A DNA stretch of 64,000 bases. It comes from Bdellovibrionales bacterium GWA1_52_35. GTDB taxonomy: Bacteria; Bdellovibrionota; UBA1018. The notes under the pieces were generated by a model that did no database searches, had not been told where the DNA came from, and was given only the letters and a program-made list of their open reading frames with translations. The DNA is taken from the NCBI GenBank assembly GCA_001769805.1, contig MEPO01000032.1, forward strand, positions 164,915-228,914, written 5' to 3'. Positions 1 through 9,179 of the stretch are shown one piece after another (within the stretch, counting starts at the first letter, position 1; every line of letters starts with the position of its first letter). Made by a program: the position numbers and the translations under genes.

Positions 1-1
1 G

Positions 2-313
2 CAGAACGGCTCTTTCATCTTCAATCGACTGGAGGAGCCAGAACACCAGAGCATTCAGATCCTGCCACTCGAGATGAAAAATAAAATCACCAGCGACATT
101 CAAACTTATCTTCGAGACCAGCTCCTGAAGAACTATCCCCTGGAGCACTGCCTCACGACCTTGCGCGGGTTAAAGGGGGTCTTGGCCTACATGAATGAGG
201 CAGATCAAAGCCATCGCCTTCCGACCTTCCTGAAAGAAACGCAGGCACTCGATCAGATTCGCGGGGAAGCTGTTCTCAGCGATTTTCCAGAGCTTGAAGG
301 GCTGTTCGGCTAG
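2..313 (+). CDS. C-terminal part of an unrecognised protein (partial)
   Basis: The reading frame is open from the left edge of the window to a TAG stop, so this is the last 103 codons or so of a gene that begins outside. I do not recognise the family. The tail is soluble-looking and charged, with no membrane segment, and ends with a block containing FPELEGLFG. There is an internal ATG at 74, but the frame reads sensibly upstream of it, so 74 is not taken as the start. The stop overlaps the stop of the convergent RND gene by four bases: the palindrome CTAG at 310-313 supplies TAG to both strands. Real gene: fairly sure. Function: unknown. Confidence 0.6.
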   Translation, partial: QNGSFIFNRLEEPEHQSIQILPLEMKNKITSDIQTYLRDQLLKNYPLEHCLTTLRGLKGVLAYMNEADQSHRLPTFLKETQALDQIRGEAVLSDFPELEGLFG

Positions 314-3300
314 CGCCTCGAAAACACGCTGTAAACGCAAGGCACGACGATCAACGTCAGCAGGGTCGAGACCAGGACTCCTCCGATCACGGCCAGAGCC
401 ATGGGGATACGGCTCTCTGCTCCCGGGCCGATCGCAAGGGCGGGAGGGATCGCTGCAGCGACGGTTGCAAAAGAAGTCATGAGAATCGGACGAAGCCGGA
501 CGGGACAGGCCTCCAGGAGTGATTCTCGAACCCCCAGTCCGCGACTCCTCACCTGGTTGGTGAAATCGACAAGCAGGATTGAGTTCTTTTTAACGATTCC
601 CATGAGGAGAATCAAACCAATCATGCTGTAGATATTGAGCGACTGGCCGCCGAGATAAAGAGCGACCAAAGCTCCCGAAACACTGAAGGGTAGCGCCATC
701 AGGACAGTTACCGGGTGAATAAAACTGTTGAACTGGGAGGCAAGCACCATATACGAAACCAGCAGACCCAGAAGCAGCGCGAAAACCAGGCTATTCATGC
801 TTTCCTTGAAAGTCTTGGCGCTCCCGCTGACGACCATATGATAGCCTGCGGGCAGGATTTTTTTGGCAAGGCCCTGCACTGTTTCCAGGGATTTGGCCTG
901 CGAACTGGACTCGGAGACATTGGCGAATACCGTGATTGCACGCTCCCGGTCCTGGCGCGAAATAGCCTGAAGACTTTTGGTCTCTTTGAGATTGACGAGA
1001 TCAGAGATGGTGATCAGCTCGCCGCGATTATTTCTCACCTTCAGCTTGTGGATGTCTCCGACCTGCCCACGCTCTTCAGGAAGCAGACGAACGCGCACAT
1101 CATAGCGATGCCCGTTTTTGGAAAATTTCCCAGCCACCACGCCGCCCATCAGCGCATTAATCGTGACTCCGATTTCGTTCACACTGACGCCGCGTTCGCG
1201 GGCGCGCGCGCGGTCGGGCGTGACTCGGACTTCAGGCAGGCCGGCCAGATAATCCGAATCAATATCAGTCATCATGCCAGTCTCTTCCATTGCCTTCATG
1301 AGCTTCTCAGTGGAACTGACCAGCACACCCCAATCCGGGCCGCGAACGGCAAATTCAATCGGAAAGCCACGTTTAGCTGAAAAGCCCCTCAACGAAGGGT
1401 CCTGGATCACCACCCGCAGGCCTTTCACCTTTTTGAATTCAGCCCGCAGGACGCCTATCAGCTCCTGTTGCGTATAGGGCTTGTGCGTTTTTGGGTTGAT
1501 TCGTCGCGCACGCTGCGGAACCAGATTGAGGGAAATCGCGCCGGAATTCACGTCACCGCCGCCCCCCATCCCCCCACCGATCGTCGTAAAGTACTCTTTG
1601 ACTTCAGGTACATTCTTCAGGAGAGCTTCCACTTCGCTGATCTTGAAATCCGTCACATCCATCGACGTCCCGACGGGAGCCATGAGCCGCAGCGAAAGAA
1701 GACTCTGATCCTGCGCCGGAACGAATTCTTTTTTCAGGGCACTCACAAAGAACATCGTGCTTCCGAAAAAAAGCAAGGAGGTGAGAATCGTCACTACCCG
1801 GTGCCTCAGAACCATCCCCAGAATCCTGCGATAAAGAGCTGCGCTTTTTGTAAACCCACTCTCTACCCATCTGCCGATGAAGGTACGCCGCTTCTGCATT
1901 TCCAGAAATTGCGAACAGCGCATCGGAGTCAAAGTCAGGGCTTCGACAAGCGACAGAACGACGGCAACGGAAAGAGTCACCCCAAACTGGAAGAAGAATT
2001 TACCGATGATTCCCTGCATGAAGGCAACGGGCAGAAAAATGGCGACGATCGCGATAGTCGCAGCCAGTGCGGCAAAGGTGATTTCCCGCGAACCGGTCAA
2101 AGCGGCATCCATCCGGTTCTTGCCGGACTCGAGGTGCCGTACGATATTTTCGAGGACCATGATCGCATCATCGACCACAATTCCGATCGCCAGCGACAAA
2201 GCTAGGAGTGTGAAGGTGTTGAGCGTAAAGCCGAGCGCATAAAGAACAATGAAACTTCCGATGACTGAAGTCGGAATTGCCAGAATGATATTGAGCGTGG
2301 CTGACCAGGATCCCAGGAAAAGCCAACAGATAGCGGCAGTCAAAATTGCGGAAAGAATGAGTGTGAAATTCAACTCGTCGACTGATTCCTTGATAAACCT
2401 CGTCGCATCCGAGCGCACCCCGATCGTGACGCCCTCAGGGAGCATCGCCTGGACTTCCTGCACCCGTTCTTTCACCAGACGGGCGACTTCCACAGCATTG
2501 GATCCCCGCTGTTTACGGATACCGAGACCGATTGCCGCACGACCATTGGAGCGACTCTTGCGGCGGATGTCCGAAAGCCCGTCCTCGACCTGCGCCACCG
2601 CGTTAAGCGTGAGAGGCGCAAAATTCGGCGCCCCGCCCCGCTTGTTAATCGCGAGCTTCCCGAATTCTTCAGCTGTCGGAGCTTCACCCATCGTCCGGAT
2701 ATTCAGTTCCTTGTCAGGCGCTTCGATCCTTCCGGAGGGTTGCTCGGAATGCTCCTGCCGAATCGTATTCAGGATATCATCCACCGTCAGCTCATACTGA
2801 TTTAGCTTTCTGGCCGAGAGCCAGACCCGTAAAGCCGGATCAACATAGCCTCCGAGATGCACCTCGCCCACACCCGAAACCGTGGAGAAGCGGTCCTTGA
2901 CCCGGTCCCGAACCAGATTCATGAGTTCGCGATTGTTCATGCTCTCTGCGGTAATCGCGAGCCAGAGAATCGGCTGGTCTTCAGGGTTTGTCTTCCGGAT
3001 GGAGGGAGGATTCAGCTCTTTCGGAAGGTGCCGGGCCACTTGCCCCAGAATCGTCTGAACTTCCTGAACGGCGACATCGATGTTCTTGTCCAGGCCAAAC
3101 TCAAGTGTAATCGTGGCCGATCCGGTGCGCGAGGAGGAAGACAGAGACGTAATCCCCTGCAACGACATCAATGATTCTTCAATCTGGTCGACCACGTCGA
3201 CTTCCATCACCTCCGGAGCGGCGCCTTCCAGGGTCAGCCCGATGCTCACGACCGGGAAGTCCACATCCGGTAGCTGACTCACACCCATCCGCTCAAAACA

Positions 3301-3381
3301 AATGCCCCCGAAGATGATCAGGCCAGCCATCAGCATCCAGGCGAAAACAGGTCTTTTGATTGAAAGTTCGGATAGACTCAT
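310..3381 (-). CDS. RND-family efflux permease (HAE1/AcrB-like)
   Basis: Proton-driven inner-membrane pump of the resistance-nodulation-division family, which exports hydrophobic or amphiphilic compounds through a tripartite complex. At 1023 residues it has full family length. The N-terminal block SIKRPVFAWMLMAGLIIFGG is the classic first helix. The adjacent aspartates in GIVVDDAIMVLEN (TM4) and the lysine in LLMGIVKKNSILLVDF (TM10) match the proton-relay residues of AcrB. Two large periplasmic loops and a twofold repeat are visible. The start ATG is followed by SLSELSIKRPVF, as expected. No membrane-fusion protein or outer-membrane factor lies beside it: the upstream neighbour diverges and the downstream gene is convergent, so its partners are elsewhere. 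The substrate cannot be told from sequence. Family call is very sure. Confidence 0.95.
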   Translation of the reverse strand: MSLSELSIKRPVFAWMLMAGLIIFGGICFERMGVSQLPDVDFPVVSIGLTLEGAAPEVMEVDVVDQIEESLMSLQGITSLSSSSRTGSATITLEFGLDKNIDVAVQEVQTILGQVARHLPKELNPPSIRKTNPEDQPILWLAITAESMNNRELMNLVRDRVKDRFSTVSGVGEVHLGGYVDPALRVWLSARKLNQYELTVDDILNTIRQEHSEQPSGRIEAPDKELNIRTMGEAPTAEEFGKLAINKRGGAPNFAPLTLNAVAQVEDGLSDIRRKSRSNGRAAIGLGIRKQRGSNAVEVARLVKERVQEVQAMLPEGVTIGVRSDATRFIKESVDELNFTLILSAILTAAICWLFLGSWSATLNIILAIPTSVIGSFIVLYALGFTLNTFTLLALSLAIGIVVDDAIMVLENIVRHLESGKNRMDAALTGSREITFAALAATIAIVAIFLPVAFMQGIIGKFFFQFGVTLSVAVVLSLVEALTLTPMRCSQFLEMQKRRTFIGRWVESGFTKSAALYRRILGMVLRHRVVTILTSLLFFGSTMFFVSALKKEFVPAQDQSLLSLRLMAPVGTSMDVTDFKISEVEALLKNVPEVKEYFTTIGGGMGGGGDVNSGAISLNLVPQRARRINPKTHKPYTQQELIGVLRAEFKKVKGLRVVIQDPSLRGFSAKRGFPIEFAVRGPDWGVLVSSTEKLMKAMEETGMMTDIDSDYLAGLPEVRVTPDRARARERGVSVNEIGVTINALMGGVVAGKFSKNGHRYDVRVRLLPEERGQVGDIHKLKVRNNRGELITISDLVNLKETKSLQAISRQDRERAITVFANVSESSSQAKSLETVQGLAKKILPAGYHMVVSGSAKTFKESMNSLVFALLLGLLVSYMVLASQFNSFIHPVTVLMALPFSVSGALVALYLGGQSLNIYSMIGLILLMGIVKKNSILLVDFTNQVRSRGLGVRESLLEACPVRLRPILMTSFATVAAAIPPALAIGPGAESRIPMALAVIGGVLVSTLLTLIVVPCVYSVFSRR

Positions 3382-3465
3382 AATCCTTGCTCAAGAGTAC
3401 AACGCGCGGGCAGCCACGGCAATACTACAGTGTTTACTGGTCTCGGCTTTGCACCCGGTCACGTT

Positions 3466-3915
3466 ATGAGAACACTAATCGCAATTTGTATCGTTCTTTT
3501 GGCAGCCGGGTGTACATCCGGGCCGCTCAGCACGGGGAAAACGGACAAGGACATCGCTGTTGTCGGACCGACAATTATGGACGCCAGAAGTAGTCCCTCG
3601 ACAATAGAACTCAACCGAAACTATGCTCTGAAGAGTGCGGAAGTCCTGGCGGAAGTGAAGGACTTCAAATCGGAAGTGAAGGATGTCCGTTTGAACTTCA
3701 CCCACGTCCCGCTTCAAATCAAGATGATCCACATCCGGGGGACCACTTGGCGGGCAGACCTTGGGCCCTATTTGAAGCAACTGGCAGTGGGCGGGAAAAC
3801 CATGAAATACGACGCGGAGATTGTGGCAGAAAACAAGGCCGGACAGGTTTCTACAAGCACGCAACCCGTAACCATAAATATCAAGTCGCCCGATCTTTCC
3901 AGGAACGTGGGCTGA
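3466..3915 (+). CDS. Small lipoprotein of unknown function
   Basis: Predicted exported lipoprotein of 149 residues. The ATG at 3466 gives MRTLIAICIVLLAAGC, a short positively charged n-region, a hydrophobic core and a lipobox LAAGC ending in the acylated cysteine. A GTG at 3430 in the same frame would add twelve residues ahead of the signal peptide and is disfavoured. No strong Shine-Dalgarno sequence is seen. The mature part has a central block KSAEVLAEVKDFKSEVKDV and beta-rich sequence towards the end (MKYDAEIVAENKAGQVS), suggesting a small immunoglobulin-like or beta-sandwich domain; that is inference. It diverges from the RND gene and is followed 60 bases later by a histidine kinase gene in the same direction. 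No specific function is claimed. Confidence 0.75.
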   Translation: MRTLIAICIVLLAAGCTSGPLSTGKTDKDIAVVGPTIMDARSSPSTIELNRNYALKSAEVLAEVKDFKSEVKDVRLNFTHVPLQIKMIHIRGTTWRADLGPYLKQLAVGGKTMKYDAEIVAENKAGQVSTSTQPVTINIKSPDLSRNVG

Positions 3916-3975
3916 GAACGTCGGCTGATTCAGTATTCGAGTTAGAATGTCTCATTCTTGCATTCAGAATTTTAA

Positions 3976-5589
3976 GTGGAACACGAGTTGATCGAGGACA
4001 GCAAAGAAACGGAACGCCTGAAGCACGAACTGTCAGTAATCAAAGGACGCCTCAAACAGCTTGAACATGTCGCTCACATAGGAAGCTGGCAATGGGATAT
4101 TCGCTGCAACAAAGTCATTTGGTCAGAGGGAACCCATGCCATTTTTGGGACCTGCCCCGGTGGAACTTACGAAGATTATCTCAAGCGCGTCCACCCTGAA
4201 GACCTAAAGATGGTCACCGACGCCATCACTGCAGCACTTGAGAAAAACACACCTTACAACATTGATCATCGCATCATCCGTACCGACGGAACAACGATCA
4301 CTGTTCACTGCGACGGGGAAGTCATTCGAGACAAGAAAACCGGCACTCCGCGTACGATGTTCGGAACGACGCAGAATATCACGTTGCGCAAACGTCTGGA
4401 AATCTACCAGAGTTTTCTGGCGGACTTCGGAAAGCAGCTTTCGGAATCGATCGACTTTTCAGCCACTCTTCAGCAAGTTGGATCTGCGGCAATACCCGCC
4501 TTTGCGAATTGGTCTGCAGTATACCTTTTGGAAAAGAATAGCGTTCGAATTGCGCTTCTGCGGCATTCGGACAAGCAAAAACTGCTGCAGATGAAGCGTT
4601 GCATCGGCAGCGAAGTTCCTGCGCTTTGTAAAAAGCTCATTTATAGATCGATGGCAAGAGGAAGGGCGATACTTCTTCCAATGCTCTCCAATTACGGACT
4701 CGAACCGCAGCAGTTCGTGATGGCTCCGATGATCGCGCACGGACGTCGGGTTGGAGCAATCGCATTTGGCCTGACCCCTTCCCAGGAATTCGACAAAATT
4801 GCGCGAAATCTGTATTCCGAATACGCTTTCAGGTCGGCTCTCGCTCTGGATAACTCGCTCCATTTTCAGGACGCGCAAAAGGCGACACGCTCACGCGAGG
4901 AAATTGTCGCAATCGTTTCCCATGATCTTCAAAACCCTGTTTCGGCAATCCAGCTCAATGTTGATTTTCTAAAAAAAACAATCCGGGAGCTGGGAATCCA
5001 GAATAAGAATATCTCGCGCGTCATCAGTGCGGTCGAGGAATCGCTCAGACAGATGAAAACGCTGATATCGGACCTGCTCGATTTTGCACGCAATAGAGCC
5101 GGAAACCTTCAGTTTGAAATGGAAGCGGTCGATCCCACCTGGCTGATCACGCAATACCTGGAAATAATCAAGCCTCTTGCGGACAAGAAAGAAGTCGAGC
5201 TGACACTCACAGTCCCCTCTCACCTGCCCGAACTCCGGTGCAATCCTGACCGTGTGAAACAGGTCCTTTCGAACCTGGTTGGGAACGCGATTAAATTCAC
5301 TCCGAAAGGCGGCAGAATCAGTATACTCCTTGAAGAACTGGATCGTTTTGTCCGATTCGTGATTTCGGATACAGGCCCTGGAATTCCTCCTGAAGACATG
5401 GAACGAATATTTGAAATGTACTCTGAGCCCAAGCGTCGCGCGAGCGGCGCAGGATTGGGCTTGACCATCGCCAAAGCGATTGTTGAAGCTCAGTCTGGAT
5501 CGATCGGAGTCGAAAGTCAGGAGGGGAAAGGCAGCCGGTTCTGGTTTACGATTCCAAAACTGTCGTTGCAGTCTGGGCACGATTATTGA
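3976..5589 (+). CDS. PAS-GAF sensor histidine kinase, cytoplasmic
   Basis: Soluble sensor kinase of 537 residues; no transmembrane segment is visible, so it likely senses a cytoplasmic signal. Order: a short coiled N-terminus (1-30), a PAS/PAC domain (about 31-140, with GSWQWD and HPEDL), a GAF-like domain (about 150-295), HisKA with phospho-acceptor His316 in SHDLQNPVSAI, and HATPase with an N box (NLVGNAIKF), G1 (DTGPGI) and G2 (GAGLGLTIAKAI). All catalytic motifs are intact. The start is a GTG at 3976. No response regulator gene is adjacent, so it is an orphan kinase. Its 3' end overlaps the convergent GT2 gene by 44 bases. Family call is firm; the signal is unknown. Confidence 0.92.
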   Translation: MEHELIEDSKETERLKHELSVIKGRLKQLEHVAHIGSWQWDIRCNKVIWSEGTHAIFGTCPGGTYEDYLKRVHPEDLKMVTDAITAALEKNTPYNIDHRIIRTDGTTITVHCDGEVIRDKKTGTPRTMFGTTQNITLRKRLEIYQSFLADFGKQLSESIDFSATLQQVGSAAIPAFANWSAVYLLEKNSVRIALLRHSDKQKLLQMKRCIGSEVPALCKKLIYRSMARGRAILLPMLSNYGLEPQQFVMAPMIAHGRRVGAIAFGLTPSQEFDKIARNLYSEYAFRSALALDNSLHFQDAQKATRSREEIVAIVSHDLQNPVSAIQLNVDFLKKTIRELGIQNKNISRVISAVEESLRQMKTLISDLLDFARNRAGNLQFEMEAVDPTWLITQYLEIIKPLADKKEVELTLTVPSHLPELRCNPDRVKQVLSNLVGNAIKFTPKGGRISILLEELDRFVRFVISDTGPGIPPEDMERIFEMYSEPKRRASGAGLGLTIAKAIVEAQSGSIGVESQEGKGSRFWFTIPKLSLQSGHDY

Positions 5590-6592
5590 GCATCTTCACC
5601 TGACTATTTGCATTAACCTCCCCAGACTGGGGGGGCAGTTTTCGACAAAATGCCGCCAGAACCAAGCCCCAGACCAACCCGACCCCGTACCAGTAATGAC
5701 AAAGGAAAAATAAAAAAGGCAATCTTAAAAGCTCCAGCGGAGCCCGCTCTGATCTGGCACTGATCGCGGAAGCGACAGCGGTGAAACCCAAATAAAGATA
5801 AAAAGGGGACCAAACCAGAGGCACCACAATCCAGCCATTCAAAGTGGCAAGAGCAATCGCGAACAGGAGGCCCGTGACATAAAGAGCAAAAACCAGCGGA
5901 ATAAAAAAGATCCCGTCCAGAAAAGTTGTCCTGAGCAGCGAGGCTTTGACCCTTCCTTTTCCATAGCGGAGCATCTGCGCGATGAATTCGCCCAACGTGC
6001 CCCGCTGCTGCCGGTAAACAACCGCTCGAGGATGATGAATCATTTCGTACCGGTCACGCAGGCGGTTCAGGAACTCATTCTCTTCATTGGGATAAAGATT
6101 TTCGTTAAAACCTTTCTCCGCGATGAACACTTTCTTCTTCACACAAAGATTACAGAGGATCAGATCGCGCTCCGTCGCTTTTCTCAGATCTCCCAGCGAT
6201 TGATAACGGGAGCGGAACGGGCCCAAACCGAACCATGAAGAGAAAACCAAATGAATGCCGTTGGAGAGCGGATTAGCCGTTTTTTTCAAACAACTCGGCC
6301 CCCCTACAACGGCAACCTGAGGTGACACTTCCATTCCCTGGAGATAGTACTTCAACAGTAATGGATGCACTTCTGAATCGTTATCGAGGAATACCAGGAA
6401 CTCCCCTTGGGCCACCTTCGCAGCGCGATTCCTCTGCATCGAAGGACAATTACCGGTCGACAAAATAACTTCGTAGCCGCCGTTTCCAGATTCAAGACTC
6501 TGAAGTGAAGCCAGCACCCCCTGCACTTCCGTTTCAGAGCGGGCCACCATGATGATCGAGAATTTCAGTGGAGTCGCTTCAGTCTGAACCAC
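5546..6592 (-). CDS. Family 2 glycosyltransferase with C-terminal membrane helices
   Basis: Predicted inner-membrane GT-A transferase of 348 residues. The N-terminal third has the GT2 nucleotide-binding fold: FSIIMVARSE, then EVILSTG, and the DxD-type motif in VFLDNDSEVH that binds the metal and sugar nucleotide. Two to three hydrophobic helices follow near residues 235-310 (FFIPLVFALYVTGLLFAIAL and the stretch around 290). The sugar donor and acceptor are not predictable. The start overlaps the end of arfB by 14 bases, making it the last gene of the minus-strand operon that begins at 9075. Its 3' end overlaps the convergent kinase by 44 bases. Placed beside a large polysaccharide locus, it may act in surface glycan synthesis; that is inference from position. 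Confidence 0.88.
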   Translation of the reverse strand: MVQTEATPLKFSIIMVARSETEVQGVLASLQSLESGNGGYEVILSTGNCPSMQRNRAAKVAQGEFLVFLDNDSEVHPLLLKYYLQGMEVSPQVAVVGGPSCLKKTANPLSNGIHLVFSSWFGLGPFRSRYQSLGDLRKATERDLILCNLCVKKKVFIAEKGFNENLYPNEENEFLNRLRDRYEMIHHPRAVVYRQQRGTLGEFIAQMLRYGKGRVKASLLRTTFLDGIFFIPLVFALYVTGLLFAIALATLNGWIVVPLVWSPFYLYLGFTAVASAISARSERAPLELLRLPFLFFLCHYWYGVGLVWGLVLAAFCRKLPPQSGEVNANSQVKMLNNRAQTATTVLES

Positions 6593-7004
6593 GAGGCGAC
6601 CTTCTCAGCAGCTTCTTTTCGGAATGCCGGCCTTTCGCTTCTTTCAACCTGCGTTGACTGGATTTGGAAGGCTTCACCTTCTTGCGTAGTTTCGGAACTT
6701 CGGCGGCGGCCAGGAGCAGCTCGCTCAATTTCTGGAAGCAGTCTTCGCGATTCCGGAGCTGGTCCCGAAACCGGTCACTGGTGATAATCAGATACCCCTC
6801 CGCACTCAACCGGGGGCCCAGCCGGGCAAGCAGACGAGTCCGGGCCCCGATTGGCAGACTGGGGCTTTTCAGGAGATTCCAGCGGAGAACCGCCTTGCTG
6901 TTGACCTTGTTTACGTTCTGCCCCCCCGGGCCGGAGCTTCGCACGTACGAAAGCTCAAACTCGCTCAAGGGAATGCGAATTTCCGGTGAAAGGGTCCAGA
7001 ACAC
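6579..7004 (-). CDS. arfB: Peptidyl-tRNA hydrolase ArfB (ribosome rescue)
   Basis: ArfB/YaeJ releases stalled peptides from ribosomes that lack a stop codon. The catalytic GGQ motif sits in YVRSSGPGGQNVNKVNSKA near residues 24-42, the hallmark block of the domain shared with release factors. The protein has the usual short length (141 residues) and the lysine/arginine-rich C-terminal tail (about 100-141) that enters the empty mRNA channel. It lacks the codon-recognition domains of RF1/RF2, which excludes a true release factor. It lies 15 bases downstream of the eight-cysteine miniprotein gene and overlaps the GT2 gene by 14 bases. Call is firm. Confidence 0.95.
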   Translation of the reverse strand: MFWTLSPEIRIPLSEFELSYVRSSGPGGQNVNKVNSKAVLRWNLLKSPSLPIGARTRLLARLGPRLSAEGYLIITSDRFRDQLRNREDCFQKLSELLLAAAEVPKLRKKVKPSKSSQRRLKEAKGRHSEKKLLRRSPRGSD

Positions 7005-7019
7005 GAATGACGCCCGATT

Positions 7020-7133
7020 CTATTCGCGCGGATAGCAATTATGGCAGTCACCGCATTCGATGCAAACCCAGCGTTTGCAGATCTCGCACTGCCGTTCCGC
7101 ATGTTCCTTCTTACAGAAATAACAAAATTGCAT
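7020..7133 (-). CDS. Eight-cysteine miniprotein, 37 residues
   Basis: Short gene with a strong Shine-Dalgarno: GGAGG lies six bases ahead of the ATG at 7133. The 37-residue product has eight cysteines in four CxxC pairs (Cys4/7, 16/19, 24/27, 30/33). This pattern suits two zinc ions held in a compact cross-brace, or another metal site. It also carries FC, WVC and CHNC contexts typical of treble-clef or ribbon knuckles. It sits in an operon, 20 bases after the upstream gene and 15 bases before arfB, so a role near the ribosome or in RNA handling is possible, but that is only guilt by association. No family is recognised. Reality of the gene is supported by RBS, spacing and the cysteine regularity. 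Confidence 0.8.
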   Translation of the reverse strand: MQFCYFCKKEHAERQCEICKRWVCIECGDCHNCYPRE

Positions 7134-7153
7134 TTTCTTCCTCCAGGCTCAGG

Positions 7154-7615
7154 TTACGTTTTACAGCACCGGTCTTTAAGTGTGGTCAGATCCAGATCAT
7201 CCAGGAAATCTTCAAACTGATCAATCAAAGTCAGCATCCGGTTACTCCCCAGTTCATCATCCGGCAAATCACGGATCTCCTTCAAAGTCTGGAAAACTCT
7301 CATACGATAATCAGCCAGATCCTGGCAGATTCGCGGTCCCAAGCTTCCGGGAAGAAAATAACGATCAAGCCGGGTCAACGCCTTCTGGCTTTCCTGGTCC
7401 AGCTGATTGCAGATCTCCGCGTGTTTTGAATTCAGAAAACAGGCATTGGCCACTTCGTGCATTTTCCTGAACTGGGCCAGAACTTCACTGGTCTGCTCAT
7501 GAACCCTCGTAAGACATTGTTCGCGGGTTTCGGTTCTTACCGTCAGGCGATAAACCACTCCGGAAGTCGCCGTGAGCACCGCCAGACTGAGCAAGATCCA
7601 TTTTCTTGGGTTCAC
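7154..7615 (-). CDS. Membrane-anchored small protein of unknown function
   Basis: 153 residues. The N-terminus (NPRKWILLSLAVLTATSGVVY) is an uncleaved anchor or signal, and the remainder is predicted helical, with six cysteines (including the CC pair near the end) that could form disulfides in the periplasm. The start is GTG, overlapping the TGA stop of the glycosidase gene in the tetranucleotide GTGA (7612-7615), so translation is probably coupled. I do not recognise a family. The tight coupling suggests it works with, or is simply co-produced with, the secreted glycosidase. Presence of the gene is fairly sure; function is unknown. Confidence 0.75.
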   Translation of the reverse strand: MNPRKWILLSLAVLTATSGVVYRLTVRTETREQCLTRVHEQTSEVLAQFRKMHEVANACFLNSKHAEICNQLDQESQKALTRLDRYFLPGSLGPRICQDLADYRMRVFQTLKEIRDLPDDELGSNRMLTLIDQFEDFLDDLDLTTLKDRCCKT

Positions 7616-9075
7616 AGGGCGGGCTTCTCTGGAAGGATTTCGGCGCGTTCTATTTCAGCAATAAACGCCCGATCCCCGCGCAGGGTGATTGTTTTCAATA
7701 GATTCCCGGTCAGCCGTGCTTTGGCTGCGGAGGGCTCGCCCAGAATACTATAAACCTTCAATTTCCAGGCTGAACCCGTGAGGGGCAACTGCACCGAAAT
7801 TTTCTCGGTGCGAAGGTCCCGGGATCTTCCGGTCTTGTCCTTGACTTCCATCGGCAGCGAACTTCTGAGCCAACCAGTCAGAATGAAATTACCATTCTTC
7901 TTTTCGAAAGCATGCACCACACTCTGGGAGGCTGCAGGGCGATTGACTTTCAGCTGTGAAACCGGCCTTACGGGCTGGTCAAAAAGACGATTGTAGAGTT
8001 TCAGCGCGGAGAAAGCAGGTTTCTTTTGACCTTTCGTATCGAGCAGGCCGAGAAAGCGGTTATTCGCGTCTCCGATCACCACCTCATTCGTCGGCAGATC
8101 ACGCGTCCGATACCAGGTCGTGAGCGAAACGTTATCCGCTGCACGCGCCAGCACATGATGCTTCCAGAGGGAGACTGCCTGGTAAATCGGTGTGTGCTCG
8201 TAATCATAGACGGCTTCGACCCACTCCGAAACTTTCCGGTCTGACAGTCTGAAATTACTGTAACCGAACTCCGCAAGCCAGAGATCACTGGAAGCGCGCG
8301 TGTCTTTCATCAGATCACGAACATCCTGAAGCCTCTGAGGATAACTTTCCGCAGGAGTCCCGTCCCAGGTTTCAAGATAACCGTGAACGCTGACCACATC
8401 AAAAAAAGAACCGAGCGCGAATTTGTCCAGAAGCTCTTCGAGAAACGGGCCTCTCGCCTGAGCCATCCCCCCGATCACGAGACGGGCTGCAGGATCAGCC
8501 CGCATCACCGCAAAAGCGCCTTCCCGGATCATCTGAGCAAAAAGTGAAACATCACCTAACCAGTAGTATTCGTTATCCGGTTCATTCCAGAGTTCCCACG
8601 AAGGAACCTTTCCTTTGTAACGCTTGGCGATTGCGAACATGAAATCGGCAAACCGTCGGAGATCCTTCGGCGGATTGCGCCAGTGGTCGTCGGGGTTTTC
8701 AGGATCAGAATTCAGCCACGCCGGCGTGTAGCAGACGTACGGCAGAATCGTCACACCATACTGGGGTGCCAGGCGAATCAGGTCATCCCAGTGTCCCCAA
8801 TTGTATTTTCCAGGCACCTGCTCGATATCCGTCCAGGCAATGCCTACACGCAGGAACTGCACGCCCATTTCTGACAAGAGTTTCAAATCTTCACGAATCC
8901 GCCCGGGCGGCGTCGATCTTTGCGGGTAATCTTCGGCAACACCGGCAGGTTGAAAATAAAATCCCTGCGAATCCTGCTGCAGCGTCCTGGAAGGGAGAAC
9001 CCAAGCAGCTGAAACGAGGACCGAGTTCAAGCCGAGCGCGGCCAAAATAAAGACGCGAAATAGTGGATTAATCAA
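7612..9075 (-). CDS. Secreted clan GH-A glycoside hydrolase (GH39/GH5-like)
   Basis: Exported glycosidase of 487 residues. A signal peptide (about 1-24, ending in VSAA) precedes a TIM barrel of the 4/7 superfamily: GVQFLRVGIAWTDIE (early strands, about 71-85), VTILPYVCYTPAW (about 108-120), the acid/base Glu165 in ELWNEPD after strand 4, and the nucleophile Glu269 in LWLAEFGYS after strand 7. About 110 C-terminal residues form a beta-rich accessory domain. It is the first gene of the minus-strand operon ending at 5546 and diverges from the polysaccharide locus at 9180. A role in trimming or turnover of a surface glycan is likely but inferred. Exact GH family and substrate cannot be fixed by eye. 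It serves as the normal-order reference for the permuted enzyme at 17090. Confidence 0.9.
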   Translation of the reverse strand: MINPLFRVFILAALGLNSVLVSAAWVLPSRTLQQDSQGFYFQPAGVAEDYPQRSTPPGRIREDLKLLSEMGVQFLRVGIAWTDIEQVPGKYNWGHWDDLIRLAPQYGVTILPYVCYTPAWLNSDPENPDDHWRNPPKDLRRFADFMFAIAKRYKGKVPSWELWNEPDNEYYWLGDVSLFAQMIREGAFAVMRADPAARLVIGGMAQARGPFLEELLDKFALGSFFDVVSVHGYLETWDGTPAESYPQRLQDVRDLMKDTRASSDLWLAEFGYSNFRLSDRKVSEWVEAVYDYEHTPIYQAVSLWKHHVLARAADNVSLTTWYRTRDLPTNEVVIGDANNRFLGLLDTKGQKKPAFSALKLYNRLFDQPVRPVSQLKVNRPAASQSVVHAFEKKNGNFILTGWLRSSLPMEVKDKTGRSRDLRTEKISVQLPLTGSAWKLKVYSILGEPSAAKARLTGNLLKTITLRGDRAFIAEIERAEILPEKPAL

Positions 9076-9179
9076 GCCCCTACCTTAACCAACGCTACCG
9101 CTCCGCGCAAGAGCTGAAGCCGCAGTTCGACGGCCGACTGGCCTGTTTCATGAACGAGCTTTAACGAAAGGAACGAGAC

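Noticed and set aside
715..2205. Long plus-strand frames within the RND gene.
   Set aside because: They are antisense shadows of a highly conserved permease and have no ribosome sites or recognisable domains.
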